64,000 bases of DNA from Nitrospirota bacterium (GTDB lineage Bacteria > Nitrospirota > Thermodesulfovibrionia > Thermodesulfovibrionales > UBA6898): positions 1 through 64,000 of the forward strand of contig QKDO01000096.1 in assembly GCA_003252075.1 (NCBI GenBank), given 5' to 3'. Positions 1 to 9,595 of this stretch are shown piece after piece. Under the pieces are notes generated by a model that was not told the DNA's origin, did no database searches, and saw nothing but the letters and a program-made list of their open reading frames with translations. Position numbers and translations under genes: made by a program. Every line of letters begins with the position of its first letter. Position 1 is the first letter of the stretch.

Positions 1-2
1 CA

Positions 3-161
3 ACAGACGACAATCGGAAAAGCTTGGCATGGGCTCTCAGCGTGGGCTATCCGATCACGAGCCGGTTGGGTGTCAAAGTAGGTTATCTGGGTACTCGCAC
101 GCAAAGGTCAATGGGCCAGGATAGTAACAGTATCGCTTTTGGCTTCACATTCTTTTGGTAA
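3..161 (+). CDS. C-terminal end of an outer-membrane beta-barrel protein (partial)
   Basis: An open frame enters from the left edge and stops at TAA 159-161. The 52 visible residues alternate polar and hydrophobic positions and finish in an aromatic residue (GFTFFW), the usual C-terminal signature of outer-membrane barrels inserted by the Bam complex. The pattern SVGYPITSRLGVKVGY resembles the last strands of the 'MetA-pathway of phenol degradation' transporter family, the type also suggested for the gene at 33128-34156. Family is a guess from this short tail; the barrel call itself is firmer. Confidence 0.5.
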   Translation, partial: TDDNRKSLAWALSVGYPITSRLGVKVGYLGTRTQRSMGQDSNSIAFGFTFFW

Positions 162-492
162 TTTGCTGGTCTTCATATATAGCAATAAATAAAAGTAACT
201 CGGGTTGTTTCGTCCAGATATCAACTTTTTAGTGGTAACACTCATAGACCTTATTCCTGTCATTGCTCATTGACTTTTTCCTCGGGGGCGCTATGCTCTT
301 TTATAGAGTAGACTTTATTGCCCCAAGATAGGAACTGTTGGATAATGACATGAAGTCAACAGTTATCGATTATTGAAACTGGTGAGGAGTTCAGGAAGTA
401 GCTGATGTTCTGCCCTCTTCCATTTCTATCAAATATCATATTTAACATTCCCGCCCTCAAATTATATCGTGGGTGTTGAGTTCAGGGGTTAT
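162..492. other. Intergenic region without a recognised gene
   Basis: AT-rich spacer between the outer-membrane protein tail and the convergent diguanylate cyclase. One imperfect inverted repeat with GGGGGC and GCCCC arms lies near 285-325 and could be a transcription end for either gene, but it has no clear T tract. No coding signal was seen. Confidence 0.4.
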
Positions 493-1497
493 TCAGCAGC
501 GTTGTCGGGAGTTTTTCCAGGGCGACCTTGTCCGCAGCCTTTCTTTTTGTTCATACATTAATTGGTCTGCCTGACGGAGTAGTTTATCGATGGAATTGTT
601 GTCGAACGGGGGAGCGCAATAAGCGATTCCGATGCTAAACGACAACGTGTAATGACGCTCACTTTGAGCGTTCCACGTGTCGAGTTCCCCCTGGAGGCGC
701 AAAGTCAGGGCCTTTGAATCTCTCATGCTCGTTTCCATCATCAGCACGGCAAACTCGTCGCCGCTCATTCGCGCTGTGATATCGGGTTCACGGAAAGTTC
801 TTTTAAGGAGTGCTGCCGCCTGAGTCAAGGCGAAGTCACCTTCCTGATGGCCGCCAGTATCATTGATCTTCTTGAGATTGTCGAGGTCGGCTGAAAGCAG
901 GAGCATCCCGCAACGTAAGCGTTTCGCGGTCTTCAACTGCTGCTCTGCGAGGGTTAGAAAGCCTCTTCGATTGTACAAGCCTGTCAGTTCATCAGTCAAT
1001 GAAAGCGCACGGAGACTTTGCTCCATCCTCTTAATCTCTGAGATGTCCTTCGAAACAATCGTGACTGCTACTGTCTGTCCGCCAGTCTCTTTCACGGGGC
1101 TTAACGTTCTGAGGAAATATTTGCCGTCGCGGTGGCTCTTATGCTCATACTGAAGGGGATCGCCTGTTTTCAATGCCTGATCTATCCTCTTGATGAACTC
1201 TTTGGTCTCTTGCGCAGAATGATATTTCCTGTAAGGTTGGCCGAGGAATTGCTCGCCAAGCAAGCCCAGACGCCGAAGATGCGCCTTGTTCATGAACAGG
1301 TAGCAATATTTGCTATCTACCAAATAGATGGAATCCTCAATATTATTGAGTAAAAATCGATACTTCTCCTCTGGGTCTCGCCCTTCGGGCTCTGTCTGCC
1401 AAATCGCGTTTTCACGTCGTTCCAATTCAGCCACTCGCCGGCGCAGAGTTTCCAATTCAGATAATAGTTGCTCTGTTGTCCTATCGCTGTCTTGCAT
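493..1497 (-). CDS. PAS-GGDEF diguanylate cyclase
   Basis: Predicted cytosolic enzyme making cyclic di-GMP from two GTP. Residues 1-35 look like a charged coiled coil, about 45-155 form a PAS domain (NNIEDSIYLVDSKY at its start), and 165-325 form the GGDEF domain. The active-site loop reads SGDEF, an accepted variant of GGDEF. An RxxD product-inhibition site (REPD) sits five residues before it, so feedback control is expected. A stop codon lies four codons upstream in frame, so the ATG at 1497 is the first possible start; no good ribosome-binding site precedes it. The PAS ligand cannot be told from sequence. Confidence 0.9.
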   Translation of the reverse strand: MQDSDRTTEQLLSELETLRRRVAELERRENAIWQTEPEGRDPEEKYRFLLNNIEDSIYLVDSKYCYLFMNKAHLRRLGLLGEQFLGQPYRKYHSAQETKEFIKRIDQALKTGDPLQYEHKSHRDGKYFLRTLSPVKETGGQTVAVTIVSKDISEIKRMEQSLRALSLTDELTGLYNRRGFLTLAEQQLKTAKRLRCGMLLLSADLDNLKKINDTGGHQEGDFALTQAAALLKRTFREPDITARMSGDEFAVLMMETSMRDSKALTLRLQGELDTWNAQSERHYTLSFSIGIAYCAPPFDNNSIDKLLRQADQLMYEQKERLRTRSPWKNSRQRC

Positions 1498-1679
1498 AAG
1501 GGTTGTTCAAAGGCAAAGGCCATTTTCTGGCCGGGGCGTATCTTGGAAATAGGGATGAATCTTCTTCTTCGCCTCTTCAGTATTTGGTGGCGGATTCCAC
1601 GGAGTCTTTTGATATTCTGCAGGTACTTTCACTTGGCATGCCAAATGCAGTCCTTCCGTTCCTTTGCGCAAATGGTTTA

Positions 1680-1763
1680 TCATGGCATCACGACGATGGC
1701 AATTATGAATCCATAAATCAACATCCACTTTTCCAGTCGTTTATCCGACAGGATTCCGCTCAT
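1680..1763 (-). CDS. Possible 27-residue single-span membrane peptide
   Basis: Three ATG codons run in tandem after AAGAAGGA; the third (1763) has a six-base spacer. The peptide is a short charged head followed by a hydrophobic stretch (MLIYGFIIAIVVMP). It begins right after the attC-like site, where the next cassette gene would start. The overlapping frame (1507-1728, 73 aa) is also open, and a frameshift near 1685 would join the two, so this may be the start of a decayed longer gene rather than a functional micropeptide. Confidence 0.25.
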   Translation of the reverse strand: MSGILSDKRLEKWMLIYGFIIAIVVMP

Positions 1764-1774
1764 CATCATTCCTT

Positions 1775-1843
1775 CTTAACCAAGGCCAAAGCTCACTGGG
1801 AGACGTAGCAGTTTCACGCCGATCCAGTGCAGCGCTTCGTTAT
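1775..1843 (-). repeat. attC-like integron recombination site
   Basis: On the minus strand, 69 bp just after the DUF1871-like gene fold like an integron attC. The outer R boxes pair TAACGAAG with CTTGGTTA (7 of 8). The inner L boxes pair GCTGCACTGG with CCAGTGAGC, with exactly one extrahelical G. A variable tip lies between the arms. The paired R and L boxes, unpaired spacer and extrahelical base are hallmarks of attC. The outer R'' heptamer does not match RYYYAAC perfectly. No integrase gene is in the window, so this would be a solitary or relic cassette. Confidence 0.55.
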
Positions 1844-1855
1844 ATATCATTTTAT

Positions 1856-2146
1856 TTATTCTATTAGTCGTTTCTCTTTACAACAAGCGAATAAATGTCT
1901 ACCTACATCGGTCCATTTATCAGGTGTGAACTGTCCTGGTTCAAATGCTTCACTCATGACCTCAGAGATTGCATTTATTGCATCATTTTCGGTCTTTATT
2001 CATGGTAAACGCGAAATGATCTTACTCATTTCTGAAGCGAAATCATCGTCAGGAGCTCCGCCATTAAGTAACGCGTATAGGTCCCAATCATCGATAACTT
2101 TTTTAACGACGACCTGGGCAAGTTTATAATCTTCTTTTGTTTTCAT
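1856..2146 (-). pseudogene. DUF1871-like small protein interrupted by an in-frame TGA
   Basis: Reading from ATG 2146 to TAA 1856 gives 96 codons with one internal TGA at 2000-2002. The N-terminal half (VIDDWDLYALLNGGAPDDDF) matches the W-D-P/L ... A-P-x-D-E/D-F/Y pattern of DUF1871. The part after the TGA (AISEVMSEAFEPGQF) continues the same family in the same frame, so one codon is mutated rather than the frame shifted. Homologues have no cysteine there and no hairpin follows, so selenocysteine is unlikely. The ORF track gives only the first half with an over-long start. The attC-like site directly downstream suggests an integron cassette. Confidence 0.6.
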
Positions 2147-2221
2147 CTTTAATATAACAATTACTATACACTGCTGCTTTATTTTGACCCCATTCGTGGC
2201 ATGATAGCATAGCCTTTTCAT

Positions 2222-2552
2222 CTTGTGAAGAATAAAGTTTGGTTAATCGAGGGATAATATTTTTGGTCAATCGTATTTACTGATATTACGGACTAAAAGC
2301 CGTCATGACAAAACATAGGGAAATAGTTATTGATGATTTACAAGGGTAAGAAACAGTGGCCGTGATGGGCTTTTGAGGGTGCAGTTCAAGGAAGTTCCTT
2401 TGTACGCCCGGCCTTAGTGCTCCCTCTGTGCGGGGGTCGCCTAATGAGGGTAACTATGAATTTATAATTATCAAATTGACAGCTCCATTTTGTAGTGATA
2501 GTTTTAAGAAACAATAAATATCTTTAGATGTGGTCTTCTAAATTCTGAAATT
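2222..2552. other. Intergenic region without a recognised gene
   Basis: AT-rich DNA between the cassette remnant and the cyclase. A GC-rich patch near 2405-2455 contains short inverted segments, but it does not match the attC-like site at 1775 or the palindromic repeats found further on. It probably holds the promoter of the 2553 gene; no confident -35/-10 pair was found. Confidence 0.3.
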
Positions 2553-3167
2553 ATGTCGAACAAGTCCCATCTAAAGTCCCTGCTCACCAACTTTATCACA
2601 ACTGGGACAAATCCTGAAGAATCTGATGACGTAAATCGAAGGACTTTAATTACAAATGTAATGGTTTGTGTTGCGATATTTTTTTCGATAATCTTTCAAT
2701 TCCAGTACCTTTATTATCGCTGGTATTACCTTCAATACGTTACCTTCTTTATGCTGTTTATCTATGTGGCGGTTTTCATATTCAACTGGAAAGGATTCGG
2801 CCAATTTGCTACAGTTTTTTATTTTCTCGCGCTGATTTTTCAGCTGACCGTCAATTCGAGCGTTTTTCTTAGTGCAGACAGCGGAATCCATTTCTTCCTT
2901 ATGGCGATACCCCCTATGGTCTTGTTATCGATATCAGAGCGAAGCGCCATGTGGAGATTTTTTATGATAATACTTCCTGTCATCGCGTTTTCGTTTGTTG
3001 AATATTTCCCATGGAGATCACCACTTGATGTCCATGCCCCCATGTTTAACCTTAATGTGACGCATATCCTGTCGACAACCGGGACAATATCTGCAGTAAC
3101 TTTTGCAGTCTATATATTCTTCCTTGATTTTAAAAAGACAAAAGAAGATCTGAGTTATTGCCTCTGA
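2553..3167 (+). CDS. Membrane sensor half of a class III nucleotide cyclase (frameshifted)
   Basis: The 204-residue product has a soluble N-terminus of about 35 residues and then six hydrophobic segments, as in MASE-like membrane sensors placed before cyclase domains. It ends shortly after a charged linker (FFLDFKKTKEDL). The catalytic half follows in the next frame. In the A5 run at 3132-3136 a -1 shift would change KKTKEDL into KKDKRRSELLPLNILP, which is the normal linker entering a cyclase domain. The gene is thus either broken by a one-base loss, read through by frameshifting, or affected by a sequencing indel. Confidence 0.65.
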   Translation: MSNKSHLKSLLTNFITTGTNPEESDDVNRRTLITNVMVCVAIFFSIIFQFQYLYYRWYYLQYVTFFMLFIYVAVFIFNWKGFGQFATVFYFLALIFQLTVNSSVFLSADSGIHFFLMAIPPMVLLSISERSAMWRFFMIILPVIAFSFVEYFPWRSPLDVHAPMFNLNVTHILSTTGTISAVTFAVYIFFLDFKKTKEDLSYCL

Positions 3168-3763
3168 ACATACTGCCCAAGCCTATTGCAGATCGTTTAA
3201 AAGTTTCCCAAGAAAACATAGCAGATGCTTTTCCCCATACTTCCATATTGTTTGCCGACATCGTTGGTTTTACGCAATTGTCAACGAACATGTCGCCGGA
3301 TGAGGTCGTTGCGTTGCTCAACAGATACCTCTCTGCATATGATGATTTAACTGAGAAACATAAAGTCGAAATAATCAAGACCATTGGGGATGCATACATG
3401 GTAGCTGCGGGTATTCCGTCGCAATGCTCTGATCATGCTGACACAATCGTGAATATGGCAATTGACATGCTTGAAGTAACAAATAGGATCAGCAGGGGAT
3501 TAAATCAAGATTTGATGATACGTATTGGCATAAACTCAGGGCGGTCCACAGCTGGAATTATTGGAAAGAAGAAATTCATATATGATCTATGGGGTGATAC
3601 TGTAAACATTGCATCCAGAATGGAATCTCATGGTGAATCTGGGAAAATACAAGTTGCCGAAGGGACATACCAATTACTCAAGGATAAGTATGCATTTGAA
3701 TTTAGAGGAGAGATTGAAGTCAAGGGAAAAGGAGAACTTAAGGCCAATTTTTTAAAACTGTAG
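3158..3763 (+). CDS. Class III adenylate cyclase catalytic domain (frameshifted second half)
   Basis: Likely converts ATP to cAMP. It contains LNILPKPIADRL, the helical entry to the domain. Both metal-binding aspartates are present (FADIVGFT and IGDAYM), as are the substrate-choosing Lys (EIIKTIGD) and Asp (IYDLWGDT), which favour ATP over GTP, and the Asn/Arg pair NIASRM. All catalytic residues are intact, so the domain could work if made. The track's start is a TTG at 3158 without its own ribosome-binding site; reading from the sensor half by a -1 shift at 3132-3136 is more natural. Two cNMP-binding proteins are encoded elsewhere in the window. Confidence 0.75.
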   Translation: MPLNILPKPIADRLKVSQENIADAFPHTSILFADIVGFTQLSTNMSPDEVVALLNRYLSAYDDLTEKHKVEIIKTIGDAYMVAAGIPSQCSDHADTIVNMAIDMLEVTNRISRGLNQDLMIRIGINSGRSTAGIIGKKKFIYDLWGDTVNIASRMESHGESGKIQVAEGTYQLLKDKYAFEFRGEIEVKGKGELKANFLKL

Positions 3764-3820
3764 GGGCTCGATACATAACAAGTCCTAGAGAACAGCAGAG
3801 AATGAGGGGGGTGAGGTGAA

Positions 3821-4204
3821 ATGAAGACAAAATGGAAAGCATTCGCCGTTGTTGAAAAGGACAAGGAGTATCTTGCTATCGTTTCTTCGCTCAAGTTGAA
3901 GAGCTTTTGGAATAATCTTAAATTCATGAAATTTGGGATGGCCATACAAAAACAGCTGACAAAAACGAAAGGTATCATCGGCTATTCAATGTCTATGGAA
4001 CCATTCAGCAGAAAATATGGAACCCTGTCTGTATGGGCAAGCGAAGAAGATCTCGTAAGATTTACAGAGGAACTGCCTCATCGTTTGGCTATGGATGAGA
4101 TGAAGCAATGCTTAGAAAGCAGGGCGATCTATAAGAGATGGAAAATAAAATCTGCAAAAATTCCGCCGGATTGGAACTCGGCTGTTAAAAGGCTAAAAGA
4201 TTAG
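3821..4204 (+). CDS. Small protein of about 127 residues, possibly monooxygenase-like fold
   Basis: The start at 3821 follows a strong ribosome-binding site (GGGGGTGAGGTGAA). The protein is rich in Lys and Trp. The middle (IGYSMSMEPFSRKYGTLSVW) and the 'ASEEDLVRFTEELPH' stretch resemble dimeric alpha-beta barrel proteins related to antibiotic-biosynthesis monooxygenases or DUF3291. No cofactor motif is visible, as is normal for that fold. No operon partner is evident: the cyclase ends 57 bp upstream and convergent katG follows. The family call is weak; that it is a real gene is likely. Confidence 0.55.
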   Translation: MKTKWKAFAVVEKDKEYLAIVSSLKLKSFWNNLKFMKFGMAIQKQLTKTKGIIGYSMSMEPFSRKYGTLSVWASEEDLVRFTEELPHRLAMDEMKQCLESRAIYKRWKIKSAKIPPDWNSAVKRLKD

Positions 4205-4303
4205 CCGGAAGACTGACTCTCAACACAATTAGTGTTCAGTGCACAGGAAGAAGTTGAGAAATGCGTTGACAGGCGTTGTACATGCAAATCTCGACTATTG
4301 CAC

Positions 4304-4385
4304 CTAGTGTGGCAGTTAAGCCGTTGCGCAGCTCCGGTTCAGCGGCGGCGGTATGCCGTCCGCCGAATCCGGTTGATAGCTGACC
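4304..4385. repeat. Palindromic dispersed repeat, divergent copy
   Basis: It contains GGCAGTTAAGCCG at 4311-4323, shared with the copies at 7495-7589 and 8161-8230. An imperfect hairpin with CCGGTTCAGCGGCGG and CCGCCGAATCCGG arms follows at 4334-4372. It lies just past the 3' end of katG, so it may also act as its terminator. Confidence 0.45.
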
Positions 4386-4435
4386 GTGTTTCTTCGCCGC
4401 ACTGTCAGAAACCCTCGAAAACGTTTATGCCACGA

Positions 4436-6842
<2,407 letters not shown>

Positions 6843-7289
6843 TTACCGCCTCCTCCTGTCCCTGCAGCCCTTGCAATACCCGTAGTATTCGAACCGCATT
6901 CCCAGAGGCCGGAAGCCGGTCAATTCTTCTATCGCCTCAGAAGAGAAGGGCAGCTCTCGCGTAAAATCCTCGATCTTGCCGCATTCCTTGCAGATCAGAT
7001 TGATGTGATTCGACACATTGACATCATACCGGTTGTCCCTGTCATAAAATTCGAGTTCTCCAATCAACCCCTCTTTCTTAAGCATTTCAAGGGTGTAATA
7101 AACCGTTGATATGCTGACCTTCGGTAATCGTTGCCTCACCAGCCGAAATATATCCATTGCCCCTGGATGCGATCTTTCACTCGCCAGTGTCCTGATAATT
7201 TCAAGTCGTTGCGCTGTCAGTTTATATCGCTTCTGCCGGAGATGAGCAACGATATGCCGTTCAATGTCTTTCGTTCCTGAAGAGTACAT
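6843..7289 (-). CDS. Fur/PerR-family metal-dependent repressor
   Basis: This 148-residue protein has the N-terminal winged helix (KLTAQRLEIIRTL, then STVYYTLEMLKKEGL) and a C-terminal dimerisation domain with two CxxC motifs (CKEC, CKGC) that hold the structural zinc. The ERSHPGAMDIF and SNHINLICKEC histidines fit the regulatory metal site. Its position just upstream of katG on the same strand makes a PerR-type peroxide sensor controlling katG the best reading. Fur and PerR cannot be separated firmly by sequence alone. The C-terminal RRRR tail is unusual. Confidence 0.85.
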   Translation of the reverse strand: MYSSGTKDIERHIVAHLRQKRYKLTAQRLEIIRTLASERSHPGAMDIFRLVRQRLPKVSISTVYYTLEMLKKEGLIGELEFYDRDNRYDVNVSNHINLICKECGKIEDFTRELPFSSEAIEELTGFRPLGMRFEYYGYCKGCRDRRRR

Positions 7290-7673
7290 GATATTCGGAA
7301 TGGTTCCTAATTAGTCTCAGTCTATTACCAAACAGGGCAGTTGTCAAGAGACTTTTTTTCGAAGTATGAGAGCATTATTCAGTGGGAGGTATGCTGTGAC
7401 TTGGCGTATCACCACTCTAAGTCAAAGTCCGCGATGGGCATGTAATTTATGTTTGTTGACGAAGTCGTCATAGCCTTATTTCCCCGGATATAATGCAGCA
7501 GTTGAGCCGCTGCGCAGCGGGTCGGTCTTGAACTCCTGGTTCTCCCGAAGCAAAGCGAGGGGAACCAGGGCTCACGGCTTAACTGCCGCATTCCCTCTGA
7601 GCGAAGCGAAGGGGGAATGACGAGTTAAGGGACGCGGTTCGCTGCGTTTCTCTCGACGGCGTAATTATTTGCT
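7290..7673. other. Intergenic region dominated by a palindromic repeat
   Basis: The first 50 bases upstream of the regulator are AT-rich (CCTAATTAG) and probably carry its promoter. The rest is mainly the repeat at 7495-7589 and a GC-rich flank. The 60-aa ORF at 7409-7591 is read mostly from the repeat and is not supported. Confidence 0.4.
7495..7589. repeat. 95-bp palindromic dispersed repeat
   Basis: The ends are inverted (GCAGCAGTTGAGCCG and CGGCTTAACTGCCGC). An inner hairpin pairs CCTGGTTCTCCC with GGGGAACCAGG around AAGCAAAGCG. The left half recurs almost unchanged at 8161-8230 and a diverged copy lies at 4304-4385. This looks like a small non-autonomous or REP-like family. No transposase is nearby. 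Confidence 0.65.
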
Positions 7674-8135
7674 TTACTTGTCTACACACTTTCCCAAGAC
7701 GATCAGATTGCAGTTAGCGTTCAACGGTTCCTGCCGCATTTCTTCGTATCCGAGCTTCTTGTAAAGATGCAGGTTTCGAGCGCTCTTGTGCCCGGCTGAC
7801 AATTCGTAGCGCTTGACAACGGCTGAATATCTCTTTTCAATTTCATACATTATAGCCGTCCCAATGCCCCTATTTTGGACCTCGGGATCGACTATGAGTT
7901 TCTCTAAGAAAAGGATCTGCTTAGTAATAAAGCAGCGAACACTTGCGATAATCATCCCATTCTCTTCCACCTTGTAAATCGTCTTTTCTTTGAACTCTCT
8001 TTTTAAGTCCTCAATAGTCTGGTTGAGCGATGGCAGAGTAAAATCGTTATAGATCAAGGCCTGGCCATGAAATGCCTTTCTTTGAAGCTCCAGAATATGA
8101 TCTAAATCTTGTTCTGATGCGAGTTCTATATTCAT
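7674..8135 (-). CDS. GNAT-family N-acetyltransferase
   Basis: A 153-residue GNAT enzyme that would transfer an acetyl group from acetyl-CoA to an amine or protein N-terminus. Motif A, which binds the CoA pyrophosphate, is present as NRGIGTAIMYEIEKRY after strand beta-4 (ILFLEKLIVDPEVQ). LYKKLGYEEM near the C-terminus is the usual motif B end. The substrate cannot be predicted. The gene stands alone between two copies of the palindromic repeat, possibly as part of an acquired segment with katG. Confidence 0.85.
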   Translation of the reverse strand: MNIELASEQDLDHILELQRKAFHGQALIYNDFTLPSLNQTIEDLKREFKEKTIYKVEENGMIIASVRCFITKQILFLEKLIVDPEVQNRGIGTAIMYEIEKRYSAVVKRYELSAGHKSARNLHLYKKLGYEEMRQEPLNANCNLIVLGKCVDK

Positions 8136-8160
8136 TAACCGCTACCCGTGTTTAAATAAA

Positions 8161-8230
8161 TAATGCGACAGTTAAGCCGCCGCGTAGAGGGTCGGTCTTG
8201 AACTCCTGGTTCTCTCGCAGCGGAGTGAGG
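8161..8230. repeat. Partial copy of the palindromic repeat
   Basis: AGTTAAGCCG followed by GGGTCGGTCTTGAACTCCTG matches the left half of the 7495-7589 element, with the inner hairpin begun but the right half missing. It lies between the GNAT gene start and the dapL 3' end. Confidence 0.55.
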
Positions 8231-8274
8231 GTTAGGGGCACTATTTTTTACTTTCTATTTACCACTCACTGCCC

Positions 8275-9450
8275 TTACAGCGCCTTGCCGATCCTCTCAA
8301 TCGCCTCTTTCATGCGGTCAACCGGCACGGTAAGGGCAAAGCGGATATAGCCCTCACCCGGAGCGCCGAAGCCGTTGCCGGGTGTACCGAGTATGCCTGC
8401 CTTGTTCAGCAGGTGGGCAACGAAAGAGGCTGAGCCAAAGCCTTCGGGGACTTTTGTCCAGAGATAGAAGGTCGCCTTCGGCTTCACGACATCCATGCCC
8501 AGCTCTTTCAGCCCTTGGTAAAGCACGTCTCTTCTTTCCTGATAGACATTCCTGATGCCTGCGAGAATCCGATCGTCCGTCTCAAGGGCAGTAATGGACG
8601 CCTCCTGGACAGCCTGGAACACCCCGGAATCGAGGTTCGACTTGATCTTGCCGAGCCCGGCAATGACATCCTGGTTGCCCACGGCGAAGCCGATCCTCCA
8701 TCCGGTCATGTTATAGGTCTTCGACAGGGAATGCATCTCAATGCCGACTTCCTTGGCGCCATCAAGCTCGAGGAAGCTGATCGGTTTTTCGTTGTCAAAG
8801 TAGATCTCGCTATAGGCTGCGTCATGACAGACGATGAAATTGTACGTCGCTGCAAGCTCAATAACCTCCTCATAGAACGATCGTGGGGCGCACGCGGACG
8901 TCGGATTGTTGGGATAATTGATATAGATGAGCTTCGTCCTTTTCAGCACGTCCCATGGGATGGATTTCAGATCAGGCAGGAAATCGTTCTGTTCCAGAAG
9001 GGGCATGATATGGCTCTCCCCTCCGGCAAAGAGCGTACCGACGGGGTAGACCGGATACCCGGGTGACGGTACCAGAACTACGTCCCCCGGCTCGACAAAG
9101 GCCAGAGGAATGTGTCCGATGCCTTCCTTTGAACCGATGAGTGAAAGCACTTCGGTCCCGGGATCGAGGTCAACAGCAAAACGCCTCTTATACCAGGCAG
9201 CCACTGCCTCACGGAAGGAAAACATTCCCTCATAGGAAGGATATCTATGATGCTCGGGTTTCTCTACCGCAGCTTTCATGGCATTGACAATATGCGCCGG
9301 CGTGGGGGTGTCAGGGTCACCGATGCTGAGGTCGATCAGGTCAACACCTTTTGCCGTTGCCTCCTGCTTCATCTTGTCGATCGTGGCAAAAAGATAGGGT
9401 GGAAGATTCTTTACCCGTGATGCAAGCTCAACACTGATCCTTGGTTTCAA
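8275..9450 (-). CDS. dapL: LL-diaminopimelate aminotransferase
   Basis: A PLP-dependent fold-type I aminotransferase of 391 residues. It would convert tetrahydrodipicolinate and glutamate directly to LL-diaminopimelate for lysine and peptidoglycan. The PLP lysine lies in SLSKTYNMTGWR. The Asn/Asp/Tyr cofactor contacts are in YPNNPTSA and CHDAAYSEI. The N-terminal stretch RVKNLPPYLFATIDKMK and the general layout are typical of DapL of anaerobes and methanogens. A related aspartate or alanine aminotransferase is the alternative. It is transcribed away from the gene at 9596. Confidence 0.85.
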   Translation of the reverse strand: MKPRISVELASRVKNLPPYLFATIDKMKQEATAKGVDLIDLSIGDPDTPTPAHIVNAMKAAVEKPEHHRYPSYEGMFSFREAVAAWYKRRFAVDLDPGTEVLSLIGSKEGIGHIPLAFVEPGDVVLVPSPGYPVYPVGTLFAGGESHIMPLLEQNDFLPDLKSIPWDVLKRTKLIYINYPNNPTSACAPRSFYEEVIELAATYNFIVCHDAAYSEIYFDNEKPISFLELDGAKEVGIEMHSLSKTYNMTGWRIGFAVGNQDVIAGLGKIKSNLDSGVFQAVQEASITALETDDRILAGIRNVYQERRDVLYQGLKELGMDVVKPKATFYLWTKVPEGFGSASFVAHLLNKAGILGTPGNGFGAPGEGYIRFALTVPVDRMKEAIERIGKAL

Positions 9451-9595
9451 TCTGACCTCCCGAATAATAATATTCTTTTTTGCTAAGGATTATAGCAGAA
9501 ACCGACGAGAAACCGATGAGAAATGAGTTGACAAAACAGAGACCATATATTTTAATGATTTCAGATGCGTCAGGAACAAGGTGTTCTCCGGAACT

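Noticed and set aside
285-325. Inverted repeat after the outer-membrane protein, considered as a terminator or attC
   Set aside because: No T tract for a terminator, and the arms do not form the R/L box pattern of an attC.
1507-1728. 73-aa minus-strand ORF before the diguanylate cyclase
   Set aside because: No ribosome-binding site; it overlaps the better-supported short membrane peptide in another frame, and no family is recognised. A frameshifted relic remains possible.
3125-3140. Programmed -1 frameshift signal in the cyclase gene
   Set aside because: TTTTAAAAAG is not a proper X-XXY-YYZ heptamer in the zero frame and no strong downstream stem was seen; kept only as one of several explanations.
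7409-7591. 60-aa minus-strand ORF
   Set aside because: Its N-terminal two thirds are read from the palindromic repeat; no ribosome-binding site or family. The last 20 residues alone have a weak site but nothing else.
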